From Myotis daubentonii (Eukaryota; Chordata; Mammalia; Chiroptera; Vespertilionidae), in contig NC_081844.1 of the NCBI RefSeq assembly GCF_963259705.1, forward strand, positions 14,307,715 to 14,371,714: a stretch of DNA of 64,000 nt, in the 5' to 3' direction. Positions within the stretch are counted from its first letter, which is position 1; every line of letters starts with the position of its first letter. The notes under the pieces were generated by a model. That model was not told the DNA's origin. It searched no databases and saw only the letters and a program-made list of their open reading frames with translations. The position numbers and the translations under genes were made by a program. Below, in pieces: positions 1 through 11,683 of the stretch.

Positions 1-149
1 CCCATCTCACTCAGTCCCGATCAGCTGGACCCCAGCACAAGCTCACCTAATGGTCGAAGCATCTGCTCCCTGGTGGTCAGTGAACATCATAGTGAGCAGT
101 TGAGTGGCCTTAGCATATCATTAGCATATTAGGCTTTTATTGTATAGGA
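1..149 (-). mobile_element. Helitron, 5' terminal part (cut by window edge)
   Basis: Read on the minus strand, the piece begins with TC at 149-148, followed by a TATACAATAAAAG-type start, and contains the CTGGTGGTCAGTG-like body motif seen in other Helitrons here. The 3' hairpin end lies outside the window. It has no coding capacity and is a non-autonomous rolling-circle element. The flanking base at 150 is T, as expected for insertion between A and T. Confidence 0.85.
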
Positions 150-1154
150 TATATTATTGTTGGCACTATTACAGATGTTCCCCATTTCTTTGGGTTTATT
201 AAACACACATACACACCCAGTCATCAAAGATGCATACAAACTATTCATGAAGTCTTACCTTAGACCTCTACATGTGCTGATGCTAGCTTCAGAAATTTTT
301 GCATTAACAATATGTCCTTGATAATAACAGTCATCCTAAAGGAAAGAGAAAAGGGATTTTAAAAAGGAAAGTGTGCATGTTTTTTAGACCATTGCTACAT
401 TTAAAATTGAAATTTTGAAATAGGATCTATAATGCTTTAAAGTCATTTTATGCTGAATAACAATCAACTTAAAGATAGTAAGAACATTTTTAAAGTTCTT
501 TATGGTTGAAATCTTTAATATTTAGGTAATGATCCCAAATGCTTACAGATTGCTAACTAAATGTTGGTGTAAATGTTTGTGTTGCAGATAAAGGAAAACA
601 GGTTGAATACAGCCTGGAAGCAACAAACATAGATGTATGTTTAAAACCTGAGCTCCTAAAACATTAGACATTTATTCCTTTCTTTGACTAATCAGTCAAC
701 CACTCATTATTTTTTTTAACAAGTATGAGTTCTTTCCAATGAATGTGTTATTCAGATTTTGTTATTTCTTGATTTATCTAAAGAGTTTCACCAGACTAAT
801 TGGATTAGTACAGCACTCTCTGCCTCCATCAGCAAAATGCACAACGCTCACCCTTTTTCTTGTGTCTGTGCTCCTTTCAAGTAGACCTTTCTACTTTTGG
901 AAAGATGAAGTATTGGCCTATGTAAACCCCTGTGCCACTGCATAATTTTATAATTCTACCATTGAGGAAATAGTCTGGACTTGGAGAGACTAGATGATCT
1001 AGTGATCATATGTCATTTCCCACTCTTCTAATGAAAATAAGAAGCCCCTTCTGTCCACTTTCCTATAGAGAGACCTTGAAGGCTGGAAAGGGTTACCATG
1101 TTTGTAAAGGAATGACTGTTTTTGTCAAGCTCTCCAAATGATGGAGGATCAATC
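150..1154. other. No feature recognised
   Basis: AT-rich, apparently non-repetitive sequence. Short open frames such as 739-945 show no recognisable domain and no splice-site context that I can support. Confidence 0.5.
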
Positions 1155-1166
1155 AAGAAATTACTA

Positions 1167-1407
1167 CTAGCCTGGCTGGTGTGGCCCGGTGGTTGAGCAT
1201 CTACCCAGGAACCTGGAGATCTCAGTTTGACCGCCCTGCACTGCCCCAGTCAGGGCACATGCCAGGGTTGCAGGCTGGATCCCCAGAAGGGGGTGGGCAG
1301 GAGGCAGCTGATCGATGATGTTTCTCTCTCATTGATGTTTCTCTCTCTTTATCCCTCTCTCTTCCTCTCTCTCTAGCAATCAATTTTAAAAATATATTTT
1401 AAAAAGA
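1167..1407 (+). mobile_element. Ves SINE with intact target duplication
   Basis: This is a tRNA-derived SINE of vespertilionid bats. It has a degraded tRNA-like head, the CAGGAGGCAGCTGATCGATG core, a TTTCTCTCTC pyrimidine tract and an A-rich tail. A 12-bp duplication, AAGAAATTACTA, flanks it at 1155-1166 and 1408-1419, so this was an L1-type retroposition event. The A and B boxes are mutated, so polymerase III transcription is unlikely. Confidence 0.92.
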
Positions 1408-1419
1408 AAGAAATTACTA

Positions 1420-2074
1420 TTAAATAAAGCACTGATGCTATACATGCTGCTTCCCTTTCACTCCTTGTTTGGCAATGACTGCATTTGGATGTGTGGGTTG
1501 TACCCCAATTAACAATAAATCTAGGATACTCCATCTTACCATGATCTGTGGGCTGGAGGTGACCTCCTTTCCTGTAGAATTATAATGTGTTTCCGTGTAG
1601 CCTGGTGCCAAGAGATCCCTGGAGACAAAGAAAAAAGTCATAGTTACTCATGCTAATTATGAAGTTCAGTGATCAAAGTGAGAGCTTTCCCTGGGTGTGC
1701 AGTGAAGTTTTAATTCCTGAGGGCCTCGTCCTAACCCCTTACAAGTTCAGGCAGTCGTGAGTAGTAGGGAACAATGTCTGATTTGTTGTCCGACTTTGCT
1801 TACTGGCATGAAGAAAGACTTGAGGAAGAAATGAAACTGAGGGGAAAGTTGGTAAATAGTGGCTGAAAAGAGTGCTGTTCCTCACCAGTTGAAGGTAATT
1901 GTATTTCCTAGCCCTTCAGTCACCAGTGACTGTTCAAGTTTATTGAAAATTCCCTTGCATTTGGCAGTTAGGGTCCTCCCAGCATTTCTGCCGAGCCTTC
2001 TTAAAATTCTTTCAATTACTCTCTAGAAAATAGGAGCCTGACTATATTTTTAAAAGAGGTAGGGCAAAGAGAAA
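1420..2074. other. No feature recognised
   Basis: Non-repetitive sequence of mixed composition. The small minus-strand open frame at 1438-1641 has no recognisable similarity. Confidence 0.5.
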
Positions 2075-2270
2075 AGGAAGTAATGACTGTGTATTAAGTG
2101 CTATCTCTGTACTGGCCACTGCGTTAGACTTGTTACATGAGTCATTTAATATAATCTTTTCAACAATCCTACAAAATAAATATTATTCTCTATTGTTTGG
2201 ATGAGATTAAGTAGTTCAGTGGCATAGAATCATGTTTAGGTCTGCCTTAATCCCAAGCCTGTTTTCCTTC
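2075..2270 (+). repeat. MIR (ancient tRNA-derived SINE)
   Basis: The order of motifs fits MIR: TATTAAGTGCTATCTCTGTACTGG, then GAGTCATTTAATATAATC, then a diverged ATGAGATTAAGTAGTTCAG, then a terminal TCTGCCTTAATCC. Divergence is high, as expected for a mammal-wide element. No target duplication is visible. Confidence 0.7.
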
Positions 2271-3334
2271 CATTACAGTACACTATTTCCAAACTCCAGA
2301 CAGTTGTGATTTTTTTTTTTTTTGTAAAAAGGTGATATTCTATTTGTCTATCTTGCTGTCCTATATGGAACAATTGAGGAATTGAAATAAATTGAAAGCA
2401 CACATTAGGAAATTGTTTTTGAAATAGTGTACCTATAGGGTAATCAGGATTTGGGTAAGAGCTTAGGCAGTGAAACTTGAAAAGAAACATTGAATTTGAT
2501 GAACTGGATGGAGGGGTACGAGCCTAATGTAACATATGAGAGAAATTGATGGGTTAGTGGGCAGCTGAGTAGAAATGGCATTGGTGTTGAAATCAGGAGA
2601 GCCCAACTCTGGTTTTACCATTGACTGGGTTCTTTGGCCCTAGAGTTTATTTAACTTTTATATGTCTTATTTTTTTATCAGTGAAAATTGTTGCAAATTG
2701 CTTTAAAATCTAATCTTTCAGTGTTAGAATAATAAAATGAAATAGTGTAGGGGAAGAGTTAAAAATCTATAATTATTTCATTGAATTTGAAAAAATGTAT
2801 GTCTGTTTGCACCTCATTTAGTTTGTTTTATTCCTATAACTATCAAAATACTAGTAAACTGTTGTTTTACCCAATATGTTTCTACTACTTCAGTAGGAAC
2901 AAATATTCATTGAACCTCTTGGGCCAGTAGAGAGCAAAAGCTGATTAGCCAGGGTTTACGTGAGACATAAGTAATAACAGACTCAATTAGCATACTTCCC
3001 ACATGCTCATTAGCTATTGGTGAGGATTGTATCAGAAGTAAAGACACTTACTTGGATTTTTTCAAATAAAGCACTGCCATTTTTCCATTAACTGTCATTT
3101 TATACTTCAATTCAGTTTCATATTTTTCCTGCAAAAATGTAAAAACATTTGCTGGCAATTAAAACACACACAAATATTTATTTTGCTAGGTCTATCTGTT
3201 TAATCATTAGCAAGCAATGCCTGCTTTTCCTTAACATTAGTGTGTATAATGCCAAATATCTGCTTCTGCCTCTCTTAACTAATCTAACAACTTTGCCAAC
3301 CAAGTAGACAAATTACGTTGAGACCTTTATATAC
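2271..3334. other. No feature recognised (short poly-T at 2311-2323)
   Basis: AT-rich sequence with no recognised repeat apart from short homopolymer runs. The minus-strand open frame 2236-2490 partly overlaps the MIR and is not supported as a gene. Confidence 0.45.
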
Positions 3335-3745
3335 ATCCATCTTTTCCTCCATCCATCCATTCATTTACCCATTCATGCATTTTACAAATATTATTTGAGT
3401 GCTGGTTATTTGCAAGATATGGCTTGGTTCTGGAAATTCAACTCGAAGCAATAAAAATTGGTACTTGCTGTCAGAAAGCTTATAATCTTGTAGAAAAACA
3501 GACAATAACTGTGAGTTATGTTGTATGATAAATGACATAAATATGGAGGTAATGTGGGATGGCTAACACCTTAAAGGAAGGAAAGGCTTTCCTGAGGATA
3601 TAATGCATAAGCTGAGGTATGAATTAGCCAGGTGAAGCACAGCAGGGAAGTTATTTGAGAAGGGCTAGTTTGCACACAGACCCAAAGACCTTTAAGGATC
3701 TCACTGATGCTTTTTAGTGTGAGATCTTTTTAAGGCTAAGCGGAG
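3335..3745 (-). repeat. L2 LINE 3' region, diverged
   Basis: A CCATCCATTCATT start, ACAAATATTATTTGAGTG, a line of the type 'gcttataatcttgtag..acagacaata', and a later AAGGCTTTCCTGAGGATA together follow the order of the 3' region of L2 read in reverse complement. It is an old, inactive fragment. Edges are approximate. Confidence 0.6.
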
Positions 3746-4466
3746 GTCAGAATATGGGCAAAACCAACAAGAATATGTACCCTGGGGCAGGAAGAAGCCC
3801 TCAGGAAGAAGAGTCTCAGGTATTCAGAGAAAGAAAAATATCACCTCAAGTAAACCATGTAGATTAGGAGAACTGTCATAAGTTTCAATTTATGTCTACG
3901 GGAAGAACGATAGAGGACTATACAGGGCACTTTAAAGATCACATTGGGTATTGAGTTTGGGGTTTGTTGTATAAAACTAGGTTACTAGTCATGGTTACAC
4001 ACAACACCTAAAAATTCACTGGGAGGTGCCAAGACATTGCTATTAAAGAGATCTAAAAATGGCAACAATATGTGATTGAGAACCACTTATGATGGACTGA
4101 GTGCTTTTCTCTCTGCTGTTGCACCTAAGCCAACTTTTCTTCTCCCTTCCCTCTCCTGGCCACAACAGTACCAGAGCTCATCAAGGGACGATAGTGAATT
4201 AGACCCATCAGGTCAGGGGTATTATGCAGAGATTTACCATCTCCAAGGTCAGGTATTTTGGCCCATATTTCCTTTTAATTATCAATTATTGGTGTCTTCC
4301 CTGGGGTCAAAAGTGCATGACTATAAATATCCTATACTGTGGGCCTAAAGGTGGGGAGGCTGCTGTAACTTAGTTCATTTTCATAAATAACAGGATGTGG
4401 GAGAAATCCTGAGGATGAAAAATAAAATCCATGGGGAAGTGCTCTAACCACTGGTTAGAAAGGCCA
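3746..4466. other. No feature recognised
   Basis: Mixed sequence. The 90-residue frame at 4076-4348 has no domain or family that I recognise and no flanking transcript signals. Confidence 0.4.
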
Positions 4467-5294
4467 TCTGTATATATAAAACCCTGATATGCAAATAGAA
4501 CCAACGGTGAAACAACCGAACAACTGGTGGCTATGACGTGCGCTGGTCACCAGGGGGTGTGTGCGGAACATGGCGGGCACTGACTGGGGCGGGATGGTGG
4601 AGCAGGTGAGCTGGAGCACCAGACCAAGGTGGGGTACTGGTCGCTGTCATTGGGGCGAGCCTCTGGTAGTTACTAAAAATTATTTGCTCCCATGCGCCAT
4701 GGTCCTGCCAGGCACGTGCACCCGCTGCCAGTGCCTGGTGCCAATCCTGATTGCTCGGCACTGTCAGTGGGTGTGAGGGGCAGCTGCCAGCCCTGATCGC
4801 CCCTAAGGGCTTCTCCACCTCCCCTTGCTCCTTAGGGGCAATAGGGGCCGGCAGCCACCTCTCGCACCCACTGCCGGCTCCAGAGTCACTGCTCACACAT
4901 GCAGGTGGTGCTGGAGCCACCACCTGCACCGGCTGCTGGTGCCTGGCACCAGTCCTGATCGTTTGTCACCATCAGTGGGTGCAAACAGTGGCTGCCAGCC
5001 CCAATTGCCCCTGAGGGCTTCTCCACCTCCCCCTGCAGGCCCTGCTCACACCCGCTGCTGATGCTGGCCCAATTGCTCTGCTCCATCAGTGGTTGTGAGC
5101 AGGGCCAGTGCTGCCATCAGTGCGTGGGAACAGTGGCAGTGGGAGAGGGGCCAGAAGACAGAGGACTGGGGGGTGTGGTGGGAAGGGCCCAGCAGGGGCA
5201 TGAAGGATGGGCCGAGACCAACCCCTGTGCCCACCCCATGCTCACTGCCCACAGTTCCTTTCAAGGTGCATGAATTCATGCACTGGACCCCTAT
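4467..5294 (+). mobile_element. Non-autonomous Helitron, GC-rich body
   Basis: The 5' end is TCTGTATATATAAAACCC followed by ATATGCAAATAG, preceded by A at 4466. The 3' end is a hairpin GGTGCATGAATTCATGCAC followed by TGGACCCCTAT, a mutated form of the usual CCTAG. Open frames inside it, such as 4531-4929, come from repeats of a GC-rich 'ctgctggtgcctggcaccag' theme and do not resemble Rep/helicase. The minus-strand copy at 59085-59817 belongs to the same subfamily. Confidence 0.88.
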
Positions 5295-6798
5295 TCTATT
5301 TAGTATAGAATAAAAATATTAGGAGGATACAAGATATGAGCTTCTAATCAGAAGAGCCTTCCAGATAGCTGCTTCTATTAGCAATGGAGTTTTAGTGGAG
5401 CTTTACTTAAAACATTATTTAGAGGCTGTTTTAGAAAATAATCATTGCTTTTGGAATGGGAGTTTAGCTGACACTAGTATATAGATTTTGGATGAAAGGC
5501 AACAGCAGGGAAGAAAACCAGAGTCTGTATGAAAGAGGGTGCACTGGGCGAGGTTATAACTGTACTTCTCAAGTACAAGTCCACAGTGAAGAGCAATGCC
5601 TGCTAATAGGAAATGTGCCCAATTTGTGTTCTATCTGGGTTCTAAACTAACGGTTGGGAGAGGGGAAATGAACCTTGATTTGGAGAGAATCTACTAGAAG
5701 GAAATGATATGAAGTCTATTGAATAAGTTTAGTTGGTCATAAATGTGTGTGTGTGTGTGTGTGTGTGTGTCTAAATTTTCTCCAGAAAAAATGCCATGGC
5801 TAAGGTTTAGAGTGTGCACTAAGATGGCCATAGTCCTGGATGATTCAAAATATGAGCAGATGTGTAGATCTGTGAGATCAAGATGATGCTCATGGGCACA
5901 CATGACCTAGCAAAAGAAACCCTACAGGTTCCAGGGAAGACCTCAATTCACGCCTTGCCACAACATACAGAAAATCTGAGACTTCTACAAACCCAGGTGG
6001 ACCTAGCTAAGGTCTAAAATTGTTCCTAATAAGAGGAAGCATTATGCTGCCAGATATTTTATTTTATGGCATGAGCCAAAAGCAAGACAGTTTTGGCCTC
6101 TAGGAAGTGTGTGAGCCGGAGGCTGAATTCTAGGAAGAATAGTGACCACCTTTTGAATGTAAGTTCCCAATATCAGGGACTTTGGTTAATTATCTGTTGA
6201 GTAAATGTTTATGCAGCTGTTTGGGCAACGTACTCCAGTTACACTCCTTTATTCATTTGTCCATCTGTCTACTTATTTACTTGTTCATTTATTCAAATAC
6301 TTAGTTTCCCTATGCTGTGTATATAAAATACAATAATAAATATAATCTATAATCATGAATAAAACATTCAAGGTTCTATCCTGATGTTTAGTGGCCCCTC
6401 CAGAAAGTTTTCAAAGGATTATTTTATTCCAACTCAAACTGTAAGTTATATAGTCAGTCATGATAAACTTAGGAAAATGGAGCCAAGCTTCAGGCACAGC
6501 TGAAAGGTAACACTGGTGCCTGAGTCTCTGGTCCAGTAGAAGACACAGTTTTATAATAATAAGTACATGAGACATGGTCAATCTAGCCTGAGACCTAGGG
6601 GGCATCGATGGGATGCAGAGATCCCCTTGGTCACATACATTATGAATTCTGGATGTTTCAAGTAATTGCTCATCAGTTCTTTGCACAAGAAAGACCAATA
6701 GTCTCAATACAGAATCCACAAGAATAACCTCCAAGACCTTGGCTTATATCGATGGCAGTATTTTTATTAGTCATATCTGTACTTGAGCAAAAAGAGAA
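5295..6798. other. No gene recognised; contains one dinucleotide repeat
   Basis: AT-rich sequence holding a (TG)n tract at 5743-5770. The region 6241-6300 has an L2/MIR-like 'tttattcatttgtcc' look, but too little is preserved to call it. The 107-residue minus frame at 6411-6734 has no recognisable family. Confidence 0.4.
5743..5770. repeat. (TG)n microsatellite
   Basis: About fourteen uninterrupted GT/TG units. It generates a spurious His/Thr repeat in the open frame on the opposite strand. Confidence 0.97.
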
Positions 6799-8218
6799 TC
6801 TACACTAATAAAAGAGAAACATGGTAATTGGTGTACGACCGCTACCCTTTTCATTGGCTAATCAGCGAGATATGCAAATTAACTGTCAGCCAAGATGGCG
6901 GCCGGCAGCCAGGCAGCTTGAAACTAACATGAGGCTTGCTTGCCTCAGTGACGGAGGAAACCAACGTTCCCCGCCTGCGGCTGCAGGCCTCTGGGCCTGC
7001 AGTTTCAAACATTGTAACAAATACCGCCGGACTTCAGCCAGCAGATTCACAACATTGTATGCAAAGGCCAGAAACCTACTTTCAGCAGCGGAGGCCTAAG
7101 AGCTGGAGCCAAGCATCAAGCTAAAGCTGGCCCAGAATAAAGAGAAAGAAAAAGAAAAAAGGGAGCGGTTGGGAACTTCAGTCACCCCCAGCCTGAAAAC
7201 AGCCCTCAGCCCCTCACCCAGACTGGCCAGGCACCCCAGTGGGGACCCCTACCCTGAATGGTGTGTGACCAGCTGCAAACAGCCATCATCCCCTCACCCA
7301 GGCTGGCCAGGCACAGCAGTGGGGACCCCCACCCTGATCCAGGACACCCTTCAGGGAAAACCAGCAGGCCCCACCCATGCACCAGGCCTCTACCCTATGT
7401 AGTAAAAGGGTAATATGCCTCCCGGCAATGGGATCAGCATGACAGGGGGCAGCACCCAAACCCCCTGATCGCCCTGCAGCTCTGTGTGTGACAGGGGCCA
7501 CAACCTCCCTATCCATCCTGCTCTGTTCCTGATAGGGGAAGGCGCCCCAACCCCCTGAGCAGCCCTGCTCTGTGCCTGATAGGGGGGAGCTCCCCAACCC
7601 CCCCCCCCCACGGGCCCTGCTCTGTGTGTGATGGGTTAGAGCCATAACCTCCCCATCGGCCCTGCCCTGAGTGTGAGAGTGGCGGCGCCCCAACCCCCTG
7701 ATCGGCCCTGCTCTGTGTGTGACAGGGGGCGGTGCCCCAACTCCCCTATAGCCCCTACTCTGTGCGTGACAGGGGGCAGCGCCCCAACCCCCTGATTGGC
7801 GCTGCTCTGTGCGTGACAGGGTACAGAGCCCCAATCCCCCTGATGGGCCCTGCTCTGTGAGTGACAGGGGGTGGCGCCGCAACCTCCCCATCGACCCTGC
7901 CTTGAGTGTGACAGGGGACAGTGCCCCAACCCCCCAATCGGCCCTACCCTGATCGTGACTGAGGGTGGCATCACAACCTCCTAATCTCCCTGCTCTGTGC
8001 ATGACGGGGTGGTGCCCCAACTCCCCAATCGGCCCTGCTCTGAGCCCGACCAGGGGCTGCACCTAGGGATTGGGCCTGCTCTCTGCCACCCGGGAGAAGG
8101 CCTAAGCCAGCAGGTCGTTATCTCCCGAGGGGTCCCAGACTGCGAGAGGGCACAGGCCGGGCTGAGGGACCCCCTCCTCCCCCCCGAGTGCACAAATTTT
8201 TGTGCACCAGGCCTCTAG
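6799..8218 (+). mobile_element. Composite Helitron, 1.42 kb
   Basis: The 5' end is A|TCTACACTAATAAAAGAG at 6799. The 3' end is the hairpin GTGCACAAATTTTTGTGCAC followed by CAGGCCTCTAG, ending at 8218. Internally, at about 7392/7393, a Helitron-like 3' terminus (ATGCACCAGGCCTCTA) directly abuts a Helitron-like 5' start (CCCTATGTAGTAAAAGGG). The unit therefore looks like two elements joined head-to-tail. The same junction occurs in the minus-strand copy at 59818-61180. The 258-residue frame at 7286-8062 (minus) is only the minisatellite read in translation. Confidence 0.88.
7440..8055 (+). repeat. 47-bp minisatellite inside the composite Helitron
   Basis: About thirteen contiguous diverged units of roughly 47 bp. 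Each is built as GCCCCAACCCCCTGATCGG, then CCCTGCTCTGTGTGTGACAG, then GGGGCGG. Units lie directly against each other with no unique spacers. The homologous array is at about 59998-60520, and a shorter array of about three units lies within 35890-36030. Confidence 0.9.
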
Positions 8219-8895
8219 TATTCTATATTAGGGAAAAGAATGTGCCTGCATGGCAGATCAGATGCCACTAGCTTTTCTAGACATGTTTAGTAGACAAGTG
8301 TGATATGGCAGAAATCAGCAACCCTGACAGGGCAGGATTGAAATATCAGACATGCAGCAGCTTGGGGTCTTATATTTTAGAGGGGACAAGGGCTGGAATC
8401 CCAGAGAGACATCTCTGGTATGTTTCTAGATCTTCACAGGGAGATGACAAAAGCCATGTGGTATGACTGCCAGATACAATACAGGACACCAGTGAAATAA
8501 AGATGCTGATAAACGGTGAATGACGTTTCAATATCAGGATGCCCCATATAATGGAGAATATTTATAGTAAAAAAGCATGAATGGTTTATCTGACATTCAC
8601 ATTTAAGTGGATATTCCGTATTTTTATTTACTAAATCTACAAGACAGGGAGTGAGAGATGAGGGTGAAAGGGGGACAGACACATGCCAAAGACATAGAAA
8701 ACACTTTTCTTGTTGACCTGGGCAGTTTCAAACCAGAAGACAAATACATACACTCTCCTAGAAACACACATACTACACACATCACCACTAAAATAAGAGA
8801 CAGAAAAAAAAATCCAGAGCCAAATGGTATAACACTGACCATGACTAAAGTGTGCGTTTAGAAAAGGGATCTATCTGTCACAAAGAATGTAAGAT
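8219..8895. other. No feature recognised
   Basis: Mixed sequence. Small frames at 8434-8682 and 8624-8842 (minus) have no recognisable similarity. Confidence 0.45.
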
Positions 8896-9114
8896 GGCCT
8901 GGCCAGAGGGGCTGAGTTGGTTGAGCATAGTTCCACGCATCGAAAGGTTACTGGTTCAATTCCAGGTCAGCATACAGACTTGAATGGGTTCAATACCCGG
9001 TCGAGGACATCTCCCTCTCCCCCTCCCCCCTCCCCCTCCTCTCCCCCTCCCCTCCCCCCCTCCTCCTCCCCCTCCCCCTCCCCCTCTCCCTCTCCCTCTC
9101 CCTCTCCTATATTC
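8896..9114 (+). mobile_element. Ves SINE head fused to a CCCCTC-rich tract
   Basis: The tRNA-like head begins GGCCTGGCCAGAGGGGCTGA, with a recognisable B-box region GGTTCAATTCCAGGTCAG. After 9010 the sequence becomes an expanded (CCCCTC/CCCTCT)n tract up to about 9108. The usual CAGGAGGCAG core and A-rich tail are missing, so the copy is rearranged. Confidence 0.75.
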
Positions 9115-10433
9115 TAAGGTGAGGATTTAAAATTTTAATTTAAAAACTTTAATTCAAGAACTCCATAAGAAAGGGCATACAAGCGATGCACGCATATTTT
9201 TAAGGAAGGCCTTCAGGATACCCAGGGAGACTAAAAAGGAAGTTATGCTGAGAAGCTGGAAGATAACAAAATGGCTTAATAAGCCATAGCATTAAATATA
9301 AAATGCCTTAAAAGTTGGTCATATGAAGTAGAATATGATAGGTTACATAGGATAACATCATAGCATAAACAGGGAATTAATTATTGCATCCTGCTTTGAT
9401 TTTTGTGTAATTACCTCGAAATAGCCATATGAGATAAGCCCTACGGTTGTTGTCATCTCACTTTCACACAAAGAATTTGAAGTTCCTGTGTGCCTAAATT
9501 TACACAGGGAAGATTAACAAAGCTAAGACATGAACACAAACAGGCCCTCTAATTCTGATACTTTGCACTTTCCCTAGGGATCAGGAAACCAGTTTCATAC
9601 TGCCAGTTAACAGAACCGCTGACTAGATAAATATGTATTTGCAGTAAATATCAAGCGCATTGCATTCATCTACTCAATCATTTAACAAATTGGTTGAACA
9701 TCTAGTATGTGCCAATAACTTTCATTATTGTTTTTCATCAAGATAGATTATTCGGAAGCTTAAATTTATTTTTATAGTTATGAGGAACTCGCTATAGAAC
9801 TGTGATGAAAAACACTGGACATGTACTCAAATTGTTCTCCAAATATTCAGTGAAGAAAGGTATCTGGCATTATCAAGGGGGGGAATATGAGCTTCCATCT
9901 CACAATAGAGGATGCAAGTTATTATTTATGTCTCATATATCTGGGCTTTCCTGATGCCCCACAAAAGAGTTCCAGGTGTAGGGAATTAGAAAATTATTGT
10001 TGAATGAATCATTATGTTGTAGCTTTCCTCTTTTGACTGAGAATGTGTGATTCCATTAATTAGTAAGAATTATACAGACTTTAATAGCTGCCTTTTTGGA
10101 AAGGACAGAGGAAAATGTCATGTTTAATTACAGTAATTAATCTTGGTATGCATATATGCATGCATTTATCCACAATACTTTATTTTCTGCATCAGTTTTA
10201 AAGTTCATGATTTTGTTTATATGTGTATGCATAAATAGAGAGATAACAAATTGTATCAAATTTCTTTGTGAGTACACAGAATAAATTATATATGACCATA
10301 AGAATGTTAAATTTTCCTGTCTCTGTAACCTTGGACAGTTTAATTTAACCATGAGAACCTTAATCTGAAAAATAAGGTAGAATATTACATTATTTTAAAG
10401 ATTAATAAGTATAACAGGTCAAAAAATCAAATA
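9115..10433. other. No gene; possible MIR at about 9400-9575
   Basis: Mostly AT-rich unique sequence. The stretch near 9400-9575 has the MIR-like order 'catatgagataagccc', 'caaagaatttgaag', 'tacacagggaag', 'gacatgaacacaaacaggc'. This is a weak call from memory of the family layout. Confidence 0.4.
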
Positions 10434-10550
10434 CAAATGTGTACATATGTATATATGTATTTGTATATTAAATATAATTATATATTTCTATGTATACCGT
10501 GTGCATTTATATATTGTATGTATGTGTATTTTGTATATATATATATAAAT
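10434..10550. repeat. AT/TGTATA-rich low-complexity tract
   Basis: Alternating TA, TGTA and TATG motifs over about 115 bp, ending in a short (TA)n run at 10537-10547. The open frame at 10490-10696 reads through it and is not credible as a gene. Confidence 0.85.
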
Positions 10551-11516
10551 TCAAGATTTTTTGGTCTCTGTTAAATCAAAAGCTGTACCTGTTGATGTGG
10601 CTTCTTGACCTCTCGTTTATACAGTGGATGAAGTCTTTTGGGGTAAACCACTTCATACTTCTTTACTCCACGGAGTTCTCTTATAGCATTTACTGAAAAA
10701 AAAGTAAGAGAAGGTTTAACTAATAAGAACTAATAGACTTGTCGGAAATGGTCATCTTTAATGCATTTCTGGTGAATGGTATCTCCCACCGAGACTTTGA
10801 GTTATGTCAGAGAGTTATTAAAGTGCAGACACCAAAAGAGATCCACAAAATCAGAGACTCACTCTTCCTTTCAAATCTTTACTTTAACTTATCCCTTTAA
10901 ATATTTCCCCACTGAGAATATTTTTTTAAGTTTTTCCACTTCTCTTTGCTATCTTGGATCCCCGCAGAAGAATAGAGCAAACAGTATAGAGTCTACTCTA
11001 TACTATAGACAAAAGCTAGTCAAGGAAGGCAGAAGCCAAATGAACCCTCTAAGAAGCTAAATCAGTGTCAGAATGGTAGAATTGAAGCACTCTCAAAACT
11101 ACAGTGTTAGAAAAATGAAATAACTAATGTGTGTCATTTCAGACTCTAAGATATTTTCCTTGGGTTTCCCAAAAGCAAATGCTTTACATTATTGAAAGAA
11201 ACAAAGTAAGAAAAGGCTCCAATATCAGCGCCATGGAATGGGCAGGCTCTTTGCAGCACAGATACACCTTCATTTTTGCATACAACACATGAAAAAATAT
11301 TTTTAAAAAATTAGAGACACAGACAGAACACTATTACTGGCCTGGAAGGAAATGTCTGAGCCTGCTATTACCTTAAAAGAGAATTGAAAAGTTATCTCAT
11401 TTAACCTCCTTTCTGCATCTTGAAATCTCACCTCAACATTGAATCTAGAAGTTATTTTTGAGAGATATTCAGTTCTTCCAAAGCTAACACTGGAATTTCT
11501 ATTTCCTTTTATTGTA
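10551..11516. other. No feature recognised
   Basis: Mixed unique-looking sequence. Frames at 10776-11060 and 11303-11590 lack known motifs. Confidence 0.45.
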
Positions 11517-11683
11517 CTAGAGACCCAATACACAAAATCTGTGCAAGGGGCTCGGCCCTCGCAGCCGCAATGGCTTGCCTCAGCCTTCACAGCCCCGGCT
11601 TTGTCCAGAAGATCGTCCGGAAGGATATCCGGAAGGTCGTTCGGCTGCCCAGTCTGATTAGCAGATTACACTTTTATTATAGA
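11517..11683 (-). mobile_element. Short Helitron (MITE-like, 167 bp)
   Basis: On the plus strand it starts CTAGAGACCCAATACACAAA (the 3' end in reverse complement). It carries the CGTCCGGAAGGATATCCGGA body motif and ends with CTTTTATTATAGA at 11683, followed by T. The flank is A|T on both sides. Close relatives lie at 32835-33097 and 35077-35250. Confidence 0.85.

Noticed and set aside
4531..4929. 132-residue open frame as a captured gene in a Helitron
   Set aside because: The body is built from repeats of a short GC-rich theme, and the homologous copy at 59085-59817 does not keep the frame.
7286..8062. 258-residue open frame on the minus strand
   Set aside because: It is the 47-bp minisatellite and GC-rich Helitron body read in one frame. 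The repeats are Gly/Ala/Pro-rich without a domain, and the same array in the other copy gives different frames.
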